DNA from: Hansfordia pulvinata
Taxonomy: Eukaryota; Ascomycota; Sordariomycetes; Xylariales
Assembly (NCBI GenBank): GCA_006538405.1
Contig: BJKQ01000008.1
Coordinates: 930,001-994,000, forward strand
Reading direction: 5' to 3'
DNA: 64,000 bases
The notes under the pieces were generated by a model. That model had not been told where the DNA came from. It was given only the letters and a program-made list of their open reading frames with translations, and did not search any database. Below, in pieces: positions 23,945 through 34,697 of the stretch. The position numbers were made by a program, and so were the translations under genes. Positions within the stretch are counted from its first letter, which is position 1; each line of letters opens with the position of its first letter.

Positions 23945-26900
23945 GTTCATCTTCACCGTGCCTGTTGCGACCTACATCCATGCCCACCGCACGTTACGTG
24001 ACGCCCTATGGTGTGACCCAGCGTCCAACTCAAACCTGCTTCCAAACCCAAGGGCCCGCCAATGGTGGGCCTATTTGCATCCCATATGGGGGGGCAGCAA
24101 GCCACAGGGCTTGCCAGCCTCGATCCGGCCAACTATATCGGGAGGAAGCAAAGTCCTATCATGCACGTCGAGAACCGCGCCAATTTATTTTTCACCTCGC
24201 CACGAGGGTTTCGAAGAAGGTCCCCGCCGGACGCGGGGCGCCGCAAAGATCACGATGGGCTCATGCCGCGTTCCCCACGCCGGCTCAGCCTCTCTGCGTG
24301 TGCGTCTACGAGGGTTTGGTGGGGGTTACGAATGCTCTTCCCTTGGTAGTCACGTAGTCCCCGCGCAATCATCTTGTGTGGTGTATCTTCCTCCTCCAAG
24401 TTGAGCCGAAAATTGCGCCGCGTTGGAGGTTTGGAGGGAGGGAGAAAATTTTGTTTCATGATGGGCGGATCCGCGATCTGGGGGAACCCCAGACGCCACG
24501 GCGGAGTGTGAACTGGAAAACGTTCCAGAGACTAGGTACCCAACTGAAGGTACATAACTTAGGGAGTCTGTGACTTGAACTAGAAATGGGCGTCTACGGG
24601 GTTTGTACCGGTAGGTTGTGGCGCGCGTGGGCAGCATGATGTCAGAAAAGCGGTCATGGAGATGCAAGCCGACGTCGAGATCCAGGGACCGGGCTGTCTG
24701 CGTGCGCGTGCCAGCTGCGGTACAGGTACCTATACTCGAACTGCGTAACTCACCACTGGATCCCATAGATGAGGCTGTCACGAGAATGTCTCTGCTTCCC
24801 TCACCTGACCCCGTTTGACGCTGCTCTGGCTGTACGCGTATCGAGAACGCGGAGGGTTTCCCCCGCACTGTCTCGCCCGCGCCCGCGCCCGCGCCCCAAC
24901 GCCACGCCACGCTACGCCGACGCCGACGCCGACGCCGTCACCAGCCTATCTCCTCCAATCTCCAAAGATGGCGGTGTGCGCTCACCATGTCTGGGAGTTG
25001 GAGAGTCTGTGGCGCTCACGCCTCCCTGGCTTCGAGAAAACACCCGCGACGCAGGCGGGACGCGCTCCCATGCCCCAAGAGAAACCCAGATATCCAGGAG
25101 GCCGGCTCGAGGATGTAAGCCCTGCGCTGGAGCTCAGGGCTGGCGTGCTGCATACAACTTAGTTACCCTTGTGCGTATCCAGCCACTTTCACGCAGGCTG
25201 CTCTATGTCCCGCCTGGCACTTGAGCCTCCTGCCGTTCCTTGTCTCGGCCAGTCGCTACTGTAACCAACATGCCGGTACAGCTGCACCCCTGGACTACAG
25301 GGTGATCAGTCAGGTGAGCATCTCAAACCTACACGTCGCAACATCGGCTGATCCCGGGGTTCTGGCAGGGCTGTGGGATGCATCAGAAACTCGCCCTGCA
25401 GGGCGCTTGAGGACATCCGGGCGTGCCAAAGCCCAAGGCAAGGAAGCCACCAGGGCGAGCTTCCCTCTGCCAAGGTGCTCCGCATTGTATGTCATCGGGC
25501 CTGACCCGGTAGGAGACTCGTGAGGTACAACGGATCCTGTTATCACGGAGCGCACCGAAAGCGCGGGCCCCTCGGGCAGTCACGCGCACGCCGACTGGGT
25601 GTATCGCCTCGCCTCGTTCGTTGGGGCCGGACCTTGACGTCCACGGGGGAACCTTTGGGCTTTGGGGGGGGCTCAGCAAGCAAGAAACGCCGGCTCGGTG
25701 GCTGCTTGGACTGGTACGCGTTCCCGCTGGACGCGCGTTTCAAGGGTGCTTTGACTGGCCGTCGGTGGCTGATGAGCCGGCGGTGGGCAGGGTGTGAATG
25801 GCCGGGGATGACTGCATTGTCAACATGGCATCTGGCGGACTGACCGGCCTGGCAGAGCGACGCCGAGGCTCACGATGTGGCCGGCGACGCGACCCGGGTT
25901 TCGCGGCGAGCAAATCACGGCAGCCAGAGGAGAGTCAGCCCCGACATAGGGCCTCTCTCGGGTGGCGCAAAGGACATCGGATTCAATCCAACCCAGACGC
26001 GGTGAGTATGTACAACGCTGCCCGCGATGCGTGGGACAGGAGCTGCGAGATGGTCACGCGGACAGCCGGCGCGGCACGTCATGCGTGTTGGATGCCAGCG
26101 AATCGATTTCAGACGGCAGGGTGCGCTGGTTGGCCGGCAGGTTGCCCAGGTGCGCCCATGTGACGTTCGGCCGCCGCGGACCAAGATCCAGGTCAGAGGG
26201 CCGGCAGCTTATACCCGCGCGGACCGAGAGGATAGCGTCGGGTGCAGCCGTCGAGAAGAGGGGGAAATACCCGGGCTGTGTGATGATTACGTTGGCAGAT
26301 GTTTCGCACAACACCTGCGCCGAGACGTGGACTGGGCTCTGGACGAGGATGGATGGCGACGGCCCATGCGTCTCGTCTTCTCTTGCGTCTCACGGGTTGT
26401 GGCATCGCGCCGGGGGCTCTGCGCCGGCGGTGCGCTGCGGCCTGGGGCTGCCGGACCTACGAGTATCTGGTTGCCCACAACAAGGAAAGGATTCGAGCGG
26501 CCGAGATAAGGTCCTTGTCGAAGGTACCTGGGATGGGGGCGCGCCCCGGCATCATGCGGCAGGCAACCGAGCGCGGGGTCTCGCGGGCTGGGGGAATGAA
26601 TGGGATGCAAGTGCCGCAGTTGTCGAAGCTGGTCGACAGACGGATAGACACGTGAGCGAGGTTGCAGTCCAGGGGAGGGGTCGGAGGGCGAGGACGAGGA
26701 CGAGGACGAGAAAGGGCGCTGCGCGCGGGACGGAGACGAGGACGACGAGGTTCAGGAGGGCGTCGACGAGCGGTGGGCGAGGAGGGGAGGGGCCGTTTCA
26801 CGGTTTGGGAAGCGAGTGCAGGAGTCTGCAACCCTCACGATGGCTAGCGGCCCCTGCGAATGCACGCTTCTGCGCGCCTTGCCTGCTCTCCCGGGCATCC

Positions 26901-27127
26901 ATGGACGAATGTCTGGTACGACATCCACCATGGGTGCTCGAGTACGAGTACATGAGCCAACAGTCGCAGGCTCAAGCATCTCCAGCGGTATGTGCCCGCA
27001 CGCGCCCGTATCGGTACAGGCCGTCAAGTCGCGGTTGCCATCGTCGTTGCCGTCAGCGTGCCTTGCGGAGGAGCTCCTTCCTCGCCGTCGGTGTCCGCCC
27101 CCCATCCATATCCACATACACCATACC

Positions 27128-27140
27128 TACGAGTACTCGT
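27128..27140. repeat. TACGAGTACTCGT motif pair
   Basis: Near-complete third copy of the TACGAGTACTCGTA palindrome, last base changed. Confidence 0.85.
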
Positions 27141-30100
27141 GACTCAATGCTGTCCATACGAGAGGTACATGTAGTTGCCTCACCTACCCGTACATGTATC
27201 GTGGGAGGAGGGCAGGAGCAGTTTCACATGTCAGCCCTTCCAGTGGTCGCGCTTGCCGTCCGCCCGCCCCTCAACCATGTAGTGGCATGTACGAGAACGG
27301 AGACGCGGGCAGGGAAGGCGCGGGGGAGTGGCTACGATCATGGCCGCCGCAGGCAGGTCGCCTGGAATCGTTGTGCCATCGGATGTCTCGCCACCGACTC
27401 CTGACCATCGTATGAGGTACTCTTAGGTACTATTCATCCACATCATGGACATTCGCATTCACATCCGACAAGGCCCGAAGAGCAACAAAGTACGAGCGAG
27501 ACGGCCTGTCCATCGCGGGGCCGATCTGCAACCCGCCACTGCACAGCACAGCCCGGAGAGAATGGGTGCCAGCAGGCAATTTTGACAGGCGGCCTACCCC
27601 AATTGCATACGAGTATCACGAGAGGCCCTCACAAGGCATCAGGCATTGTGCCGGCCACGATAACAGACAGCATCGTCAACCTCGATGGCGCCGGCCTCCC
27701 AGCGCCTTATTCCCGGCTCACGTGCCCTTCCCTGACCGTTCCATCCGGGCTCGCTGGCCAATGCTTCCCCAGCTGCCGCCCGTTTCTGCTGTGGTGCTCC
27801 TATCCGTGGGTTGGAGACGGCACCGTTGCGACAGGGGCTGGCGCAGCAACTGACCATCGGCATTGTTGACTTTTCCATGTCACATCGCAGGGGGACGTGG
27901 GCCCATGACACCCCACGGTCTTGGCCCTTCTCCTCTCAGCACGCACGCGGTGCCGCATCAGTTCTCCACGGACAATGGTGGCTGGGGCACATTATCAACA
28001 CCAGCCCGCCAGACAAATACCCTTTCCAGCAGCCAATCAGCTGGGCGCTCTCACCACGCACCTCTAGAGATACGGAAATGCCCATTCCTCCCGATCCCAT
28101 GCGTATCCCGCGCAAAGAGGACTGTATGCTCCTCATAGCCCGGCGGTTTGACAATTCCCATCATGCGCTTTGCTGCTTCTCGTCTCCACACCGAAAAGCC
28201 GATAAATGCGGCTGGGCGACGATCTCGCAACAATCCTCGGCGCCTGGGGGAGGGGGGGGGAGATGGAACCGTCGCACGGAGCGGGTTTGGGATGTCGCCC
28301 AGTCGCACTCGTAGACACCTTACAGCCGTCCCAGCTGACCGTGTTTCGTCGGCAGTAAGCATCGAGGCCCCTCTCGCTGAGTATAGAGGTAGTGGATGGT
28401 CGTCTCCAAACGTCCTTGGATCGCACTGGTTACACATCCTTAGGGCTGCCACGCCGAGCCTTTGACGAGGTGGCGACGACACGGTTCTCGATCTTGCAAG
28501 CGCAATGGATGAGCGCATTCTCTGACAACACCGCCTCCTGCTCCCCACCAACGCGAACGGGCCACCCAATCCCGTAGCAGCTCCCTGCATCAGGTCGGGT
28601 TGCATGCTCGAAAAGCTCTGCCCTCCCTCACCCTCACCGGTCGCTCGATTCCCCGTCGTGCCGGCCACAGTGCACTTGGCTCTCGTCCGGTCCCTGCACC
28701 ACACCCTTTACGCAACGGCTGCGGCGACGAATGGGTGCCTTGCTCCCAGGCCTGGAACGCGCCGGAGGCGGGCTCCGAGAGAGGCTGTCCTCCAACGAGC
28801 TGGGATGCGGGCGGCACCCCGAGTCTTACGACGACCCTAGGGGAGGGGTAACGAGCGGGCTGGGCCCAGTAGCGCCACTCGATGCAACACGAACAGGACC
28901 CTGGGAGACCCTGATCAGCCTCCGCGCATCTTGAACAGGAGGGATGACGCGGTGATCGACTTGGGCTCATGAGGCTATTGGCCCCGCAGATCAAGACGAG
29001 CCTTCAGATTAAGGTTGCCTGTCGCTTCCTTGCTCTCTGCGCAACTCGCTTTCTTTGTCCCTTGCCAGACAAGTGGCCGGTCAGTCATGGAGGCTTGCGC
29101 CATGGTTGCCATCCAGTGCCTTGCTGGACCCCAATCCGGGGGACTCGGTCAGCTTGTGAGGGGTAGGCAAACTTGGATGCCGGCTTATTCTGCCGGTCAG
29201 CTTGACCTTTGGGTCATCAGATCACCGGGAGACACGAGCATCTGAGGATCAAACGACAGCACCGGTTCGGGAGCGGTAAGGAATGCGCGATGACGACGAT
29301 TGTGACGATGATTCGTCCACAAAGCCTCAGACCAACTTGACCAGGGGTTGAGGCGGGCAGTTGGTCGGCTCGCTGAACAACCGGCCGGCTTGTGTGCGAC
29401 CTGGACCGTCCCGGTATCGGGGCTCAGAAGTTTTCGAATGATGATACGATTGGTCACGGGGGATACATGGGCTGAGGTCCAGTAGACGTCGCCACGACCA
29501 TCCAAGATTTGTTTTCTGCAGGGAGGGACTACGAGTAGGCGGCAAGACGTGGCTACAGGCCGACAGAGGTTGTCCCCGAAGAGCCATGAGTGATAGGACA
29601 TTCACCATATCTGGTTGGGTTTCCGAATGCCCAGAGCGCCTCGCGTGGATGCGCTCACTATAGACTATGTCGAGGTGCAATGCGTGACTTCATGGATGCC
29701 AATGATATCCGGGCTGTTGCGGTATGATGATGAATATGAAACGCGTCCTTCTGCCGTGGGCCGCCAAGTCTGACTATGGATAGCGACATGGACGAGTGTC
29801 GTTGAGACAAAGCTCCGAGACGATGGGCGGTATCCTTGGTGATTTATGCGGGATATCGTAGATTGTTATACTGCCTTTAGTACGTTGTCGGTCTTGCTGA
29901 AAACACTCATGTATGAAGCGAATATCAGGGCGTGTTGTCGAGGCGGCTACGAAGCAAAGTGTCCGGAAAAGAAGGATTGTCTATACTCCAACCCCGCGCC
30001 TTGAGAGGTTCGATTCAGACTGTCTAGTACCTAGTATACATAGAAGCAATTGACTGGTCCTCCGCTTTCTTCAACTTCCGTGATGGGCTACTGAGCACTC

Positions 30101-30392
30101 GTTAAGACGCGGCAAGCATGCTTTTGACTCTCCGGCCGGGTCTTCATCGGACATGAAAACATTCGCAAGCGGCACGGAGCGCTGGGGATAAGAATCTGCG
30201 CCCGCCGCCGCCGCCCTGTCAAGAGAGCAAGCCGGGCAGGCAATCCCTTCCATCATGGATCAACAAACGCCGTGCCGAGACCTGAGACCAAAGAAGCTGC
30301 TGCCCAATGTTTGTTGAGGAGATATACAGCGTTGGGGGGGAAGAGCTACGCGTCCGATCTCCAAGTATTGAGAAGAAGAAGAAGATGGGGAA

Positions 30393-30450
30393 GAAGAGGG
30401 AGGAAGAGGAGGAGGAGGAGGAGGAGGAGGAGGAGAAGGAGGAGAAGGGA
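30393..30450. repeat. (GGA/GAA)n purine tract
   Basis: Purine-only GAG/GGA/GAA repeats just beyond the stop codon of the minus-strand membrane-protein gene, so probably in its 3' untranslated region (pyrimidine-rich in the mRNA). Confidence 0.85.
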
Positions 30451-30542
30451 GAGGAAAACCAGCAGCAAGGAAACAGAATGCCATTTCCCAAAGAGAAGAA
30501 AACGGAACCAGCAATAAAGGCTTCCTCGTTCCCTTTGAATCG

Positions 30543-31718
30543 TCACCCAGGAGGCACCGATGACCCGGGCCCCGGCCCCGGCCCGCCGCCGCCCTTGGAG
30601 GAAGACGGGGCGCCGCTGTTGCGAGGAGGCCCGCCGAAGACGGGGCGCGACCAGCCGCCGAACGCCTTGGGGAGGTGCTGGCTCTGGTGGCTCGCGTGCG
30701 ACGCCGAGGCGGGGGCCGTCATGTGCTGCTGCTGCTGCGGTGCGGACGGCGCGGCTGGGGGACGGGCTGCTGCTGCTGATGATGATACTGATGATGATGA
30801 TTTTGAGGCACCATGCCGCCGCCGCCGCCGCCACCCGGAGCGGTGTTGCCGGGGTTCGGATCCGGGTCGTCGATGCCCAGGTCGGCGGCCGTCGAGATGC
30901 TGGACGCGCTCGAGGCGTCTGCGTCCTCGGGGGCTGCTCGCTGCCCGCGCGGTTGGTGGTGGTGATGACGTGCAGCGCCTTGCTGGCCGTTCTGGGCTGC
31001 TGTGGAGGAGGAGGAGGAGGAGGATGACGCGGAGGAGGAGGAGCCTGAAGAGGTGCTGGACTTGGAGCGTTCTAAAAAGTTTTTTTTTAATTGTGAGGGT
31101 GTTTCCTTTGTCAGTTTGTGTTTTTTTCTTCTGTTTCTTCTAGTGTCGTTAAGATGGTTATTGTGCTTTTGAGTAGAGAAGATTTCATCTCTCTCTCTCG
31201 CTCTCTTTCTGTCTCGCTCTTTATAGATATAAGGAAAAGAAAAGGGGCGAGCACTCACTCCTCGAACAGCAGAAGAACCAGGCCATCATGAGGACGGCGA
31301 CGACGACGAAGACGACGCTGATGATGGCGCCGACGGTCCTGGCGTTGAGGTCGCCGGCGGCGGTGCGGGTGGCCGTCTCCGCCCCCGAGCCCGAGACGGC
31401 GGCGCTGCCGCTGTTGCCCAGCGTGACGACCGACGTGGCGACGGCGGTGCCGTCGTGGGTGCGCACCAGCGTGCGCGCCGGGTCCTTTGTCGTCGTCTGC
31501 TGCTGCTGCCTCCTCCCGTGCTTGTCGTGTTGTTGTTGTTCTTCTTGTGATGGTGGTGGTTGCTGCTTGTGATTTGAGAGCTGGCGGGCGTCGCGGGGAC
31601 GGTTCGGAGATTCTCGGGACAGCGGTGTCGGCGTCGGCGTCGGTTTCGGCGTCGGGGCCGGTCGAATTCGGGGTTCTGTCGGAGAGTCCCCCGTCGTCGC
31701 GCGCTCGTCGCGGGGCAT
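30543..31718 (-). CDS. Single-pass membrane protein with low-complexity cytoplasmic tail, one frame break
   Basis: Exon 1 has a polar Thr/Gln/Pro-rich segment, then RTVGAIISVVFVVVAVLMMA, a clear transmembrane helix, followed by WFFCCSR. The intron is 31072-31258 (donor GTGAGT, acceptor TTTTTAG). Exon 2 starts KRSKSSTSSG and continues with long Ser, His, Gly and Gln runs, then a Pro/Gly-rich end containing LPKAFGGWSRPVFGG, with stop TGA at 30543-30545. One base is missing near a CCCCC run around 30756-30766; adding it gives whole codons in exon 2. The start is uncertain: ATG 31718 is in frame with the helix, but another frame is open further upstream (to 32182), and a further break may hide the true N-terminus. 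No signal peptide was found. The design resembles fungal wall-stress or receptor-like membrane proteins, but no family is recognised. Confidence 0.5.
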
Positions 31719-32280
31719 TCCGCCTTCACCTCGGCCTCGGCCTCCGCTTTCGCCGGGTCGGGAGAGTGCTCCTCTGCCGTGTCCTCCGCCGCCCCGGGTG
31801 GACCTCCTTTCCTGTCCATGTTCTGTTTCTGTCGGCTCTGTCCTCTCTCCGATCGGCGCTTCTCAACCATTTCGACCATGTACAATGGCGGGCGGGCTTT
31901 GCCGGCCACGCTTCTGCGTTTGTTTGTGTGCGTGGGAGAGTGTGTCGGCTCGTCTGTGCTTGCCAGCCCGGAGACGGGGATAGAACGCAGCTTCTTCTTC
32001 TCGAAGAAAGAGAGGGGAGAGAGAGAGAGAGAGAGAGGCGAGTAGCAGCAGTGTTGTCGGCGGGCGGGTGAAACGGAAAAGAGCCGATCACAGGCCAACC
32101 TCGAGCAAAGCGGAAGCCGACACGGAACGGATTCACACGCACACACACATACACTCGCACACACACGAACGAGCAAACGCACATACGCACGCGCGCGCTT
32201 CGCAGGACTCGTGTTTACGATGTCGATGCAGACACACCCAAGAGGAGGAGGATTGTTCTGCGTACGTTACACGTAGGCCC

Positions 32281-32316
<36 letters not shown>

Positions 32317-32664
32317 CATCTTCTCACAAGGCAGGCTGCGCATGGCAGGATCTCGAGTAAGTAGCCGCTCGAGTTGAAGCGCGCGCGCATAAGGCGAGTT
32401 GGCTACAACGGAGAGCTGTGAGCTGTCCGAGTGTGTTGTCTCGCTCCTGCGGGCGTACGTGTGTGCGTGCGTGCGCACGCGTGGGATCGCGAAACACACA
32501 TCGAACGAGGCGAAACCCCCCAGAGAAAAAGGGACCTCCCCTCCTCCCCTCGTGTTTGCGCCGCTCTGTTCTCTTCTATCTCTTTCTCTCGCGCCTCCGT
32601 TCGGTGCCCACTGCCGCAGACGGGAAGCTGCTGCTGCCGCTGCCGTTCTCCTCTTTCGTTTCTT

Positions 32665-32687
32665 CCCCCCCCCCCCCCCCCCCCCCC
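32665..32687. repeat. Poly-C run (about 23 bases)
   Basis: Uninterrupted C homopolymer, followed by TTCACTCAAAAAA. Confidence 0.9.
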
Positions 32688-33332
32688 TTCACTCAAAAAA
32701 GGCTTCGGCCCATCTCTTGGGTCTGCACCCGGGCATCATCCCCAATCGACTCCATTCCATCACTATAGAGAAGAACGAGAGGGGGGACCGAAATGACCCC
32801 TTACCAAATCGACCACGGGTGTCGCTGGGAGGGAGCGGGTGCGCTTCTCTCGTTGTTTACGATAGGGCCGTACTATGGGACCACACACACACGCGCGCGC
32901 GCCTGCACGTTGCCGTGTCGCACAGAGGGACACTCCCGGAGACCAGCGGGTGCCACAGAGCGAGAGGCAGAGGCAAGGTCAAAGGGAAGGGCTCTTGGTG
33001 TTGTTTTTTGTTCTTCTATTCCCCGCCTTCTTCTTTCTATGCAGTGACGGCTTTGCGGCCACACTGGAGAGGTGCTTCTCACGGCCCCGAATGCTAATGG
33101 CAAAGGGGAAAGGAACGACAGGATACCGAAGAACTCCCGCCTCAGGTAATCGCCAGAGGCAGAGAAAGCCCACTTGGAGGACAGCCACGCAGGCAGCCGG
33201 CCCTCCTCGCCCCCCCCTGTTCCAAGCGGCTTCTCTTACCTACATGTACCGCGACGCGGCCTACACAAATTCCAACCTGCATGTTTGTACGAGCATTACC
33301 CTACCCAGGCAACCACTCGGCTGCCCGCATAC

Positions 33333-33335
<3 letters not shown>

Positions 33336-33383
<48 letters not shown>

Positions 33384-33400
33384 GTGTGTGTGTGTGTGAC
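33336..33400. repeat. (CT)n followed by (TG)n
   Basis: About 21 CT units pass directly into about 9 TG units. The CT part is a potential triplex-forming mirror repeat and the TG part a potential Z-DNA tract. Confidence 0.9.
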
Positions 33401-33597
33401 CCGCTCGCTCCGGAGAAGAGGGGGTTGTGGCTTTCGCTTAAGCACGAACGCAGGCAGCTATCGGGCCTGCGTACCTAACAAGCCCGTTCCCCCCACCCCT
33501 CCCCCTCTTGAAGCCTGGTTTAGGCAGAAAGTTCAAGGAGGATAGGTAACCAGGGGGACAGGGAGCGAGGTTGCCTATCTGCACGAAGGGGGAAAGC

Positions 33598-33620
33598 GGG
33601 GGGGGGGGGGGGGGGGGGGG
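33598..33620. repeat. Poly-G run (about 23 bases)
   Basis: Uninterrupted G homopolymer about 0.9 kb from the poly-C run on the same strand; the two are complementary. Confidence 0.9.
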
Positions 33621-34100
33621 CGGAGGGCGAGCAGAAGGGGACGATGACTTCGCACGAGAAAGTGGAAACAGTCACGGGGTCTTCGTACGGTGACGAGGCT
33701 TGTGACATTTATACGATCATGACTTTGCGGTAACTATGATGAATACGATTGCCATAGTTCACTGTGAGTCCAACGTGGGAAGCGCGGGAAGAACACACAT
33801 TGTTTGTAGCACACGTACGCTGGGCACGGAGAGCGCCGGGACATAATCCCCGTCTATCCTGCTTTACGAGTACCATCTCCAGCCCCAGTGTCTCCGCTGG
33901 AGCACGCACCCCGTCCCTGGTCTCCCTCTATTGCGTCTCTCTCTCCTTACCTACCCAAATCACCTACCTTACCTACCCCATACGAGTAGGTGCCTTACCT
34001 GATTCGATCATGGGGCTCGATTTGCTGCTGCCTGGGCCTGCAAAGTAGACCTCAGAGGGGACTCCGGGACTTGGGGGCTCGGCGACTGGGTGGTGAGTAT

Positions 34101-34112
34101 GTGTGAGTGTGT

Positions 34113-34159
<47 letters not shown>
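34101..34159. repeat. (GT)n microsatellite
   Basis: About 28 GT units with a few GA changes at the left end, near the 3' end of the minus-strand gene at 34282. Confidence 0.9.
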
Positions 34160-34161
<2 letters not shown>

Positions 34162-34281
34162 TGCATGAGTGCGTACGAGTACACACGTATGTGTGCCATT
34201 GCGCAATCGCGTACATGCTAGTAGCCTGTATCCTTGCGTTCCCAGCTCCCAACCGCACCCCCCTCTGGCTGCCTGACCTCA

Positions 34282-34566
34282 TTACTGGTTCGACTCGGGA
34301 AGCCGGGTCCACTGAAGGGTGGTCTGCATATCGCATTGGGGACACTCGCCTTCAAACGTCTCATGGGCCGTCTTCTTGATGCACAGGATCTTCAAGCAGG
34401 GGTAGCGGTGCCCCGAGGCGGGAACCCGGAACCTCTCGCTGTGGCCGCACGTCTCGTACCTGCGGAACACGTCGAGGCACGCGTCCGGCAGCGCCGGGTG
34501 GAGCGTAGTGCCGCCCGGACGGACTCCGGCAAAGGTGGCCAGCTTGTCCCAAGAAGTGGTACACAT
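34282..34566 (-). CDS. Small Cys/His-rich protein, possible zinc-binding module
   Basis: A 94-residue frame with ATG at 34566 and TAA at 34282. The Cys/His spacing is Cys40-x-His42, His53, Cys57, Cys62, His68, Cys75-x2-Cys78, including ETCGHSERF and GECPQCD. This looks like a small RING- or treble-clef-like metal site, but it does not match a family I can name. Other frames here are Arg/Pro/Ala-rich, whereas this one has balanced composition and good codon choice, so it is preferred. An acceptor-like CAG lies a few bases before the ATG (GCCAGGCTGCCACGATG), so an upstream exon may exist. No signal peptide or membrane helix; a nuclear or cytosolic location is inferred. Confidence 0.5.
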   Translation of the reverse strand: MCTTSWDKLATFAGVRPGGTTLHPALPDACLDVFRRYETCGHSERFRVPASGHRYPCLKILCIKKTAHETFEGECPQCDMQTTLQWTRLPESNQ

Positions 34567-34650
34567 CGTGGCAGCCTGGCGGAGGAGGGGAAAGGGGGCG
34601 ATGTGGATGCTGGTGACGGAACGGGAGGAGGAGGAGGCAAACCTTGGTCG

Positions 34651-34697
34651 GTGTCTGTCTGTCTGTCTGTCTGTATGTCTGTATGTCTGTATGTCTC
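34651..34697. repeat. (TGTC/TGTA)n tetranucleotide repeat
   Basis: About five GTCT units grading into GTAT/GTCT units, about 85 bases upstream of the minus-strand start codon at 34566. Confidence 0.85.

Larger units (their letters stand above)
11457..29540. repeat. Dispersed TACGAGTA/TACTCGTA palindromic motif family
   Basis: The 7-mer ACGAGTA or its complement TACTCGT occurs about 29 times by eye in this 18 kb stretch, where about two are expected by chance. It occurs about 44 times between 11.4 and 56.4 kb outside genes, and I found none in 1-11 kb or in 57-64 kb. Some copies are head-to-head as full palindromes: CTACGAGTACTCGTAG, TACTCGTACGAGTA. Copies lie in intergenic DNA at irregular spacing, without a conserved flank that would mark a transposon. 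Confidence 0.7.
11401..30542. other. About 19 kb without a recognisable gene
   Basis: Both strands carry many open frames of 60-480 codons, as expected in GC-rich DNA. Their translations are Arg/Pro/Ser/Cys-rich, start at arbitrary points and lack motifs, signal peptides or linked splice sites. The largest, 25962-27404 plus (480 codons), also reads as non-coding: low Lys/Asn/Ile content, no domain and a competing open frame on the same stretch. The base composition is not AT-rich, so there is no sign of RIP-degraded transposons. The main structure is a dense scatter of TACGAGTA/TACTCGTA motifs and GTAC-containing words. Confidence 0.5.
31719..34281. other. Simple-repeat-rich intergenic region
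   Basis: Between the membrane-protein gene and the small Cys/His-rich gene (both minus). It is dominated by GA, CT, CA and GT tracts and long C and G runs; open frames here translate these repeats. Part is probably the promoter and leader of the membrane-protein gene. No gene recognised. Confidence 0.5.

Noticed and set aside
25962..27404. 480-codon open frame, the longest in the gene-poor stretch
   Set aside because: The translation is Arg/Gly/Cys-rich, has no motif, starts arbitrarily and overlaps other open frames, as expected by chance in GC-rich DNA.
30005..30020. tRNA B-box-like GGTTCGATTC
   Set aside because: No A-box or cloverleaf in the preceding bases.
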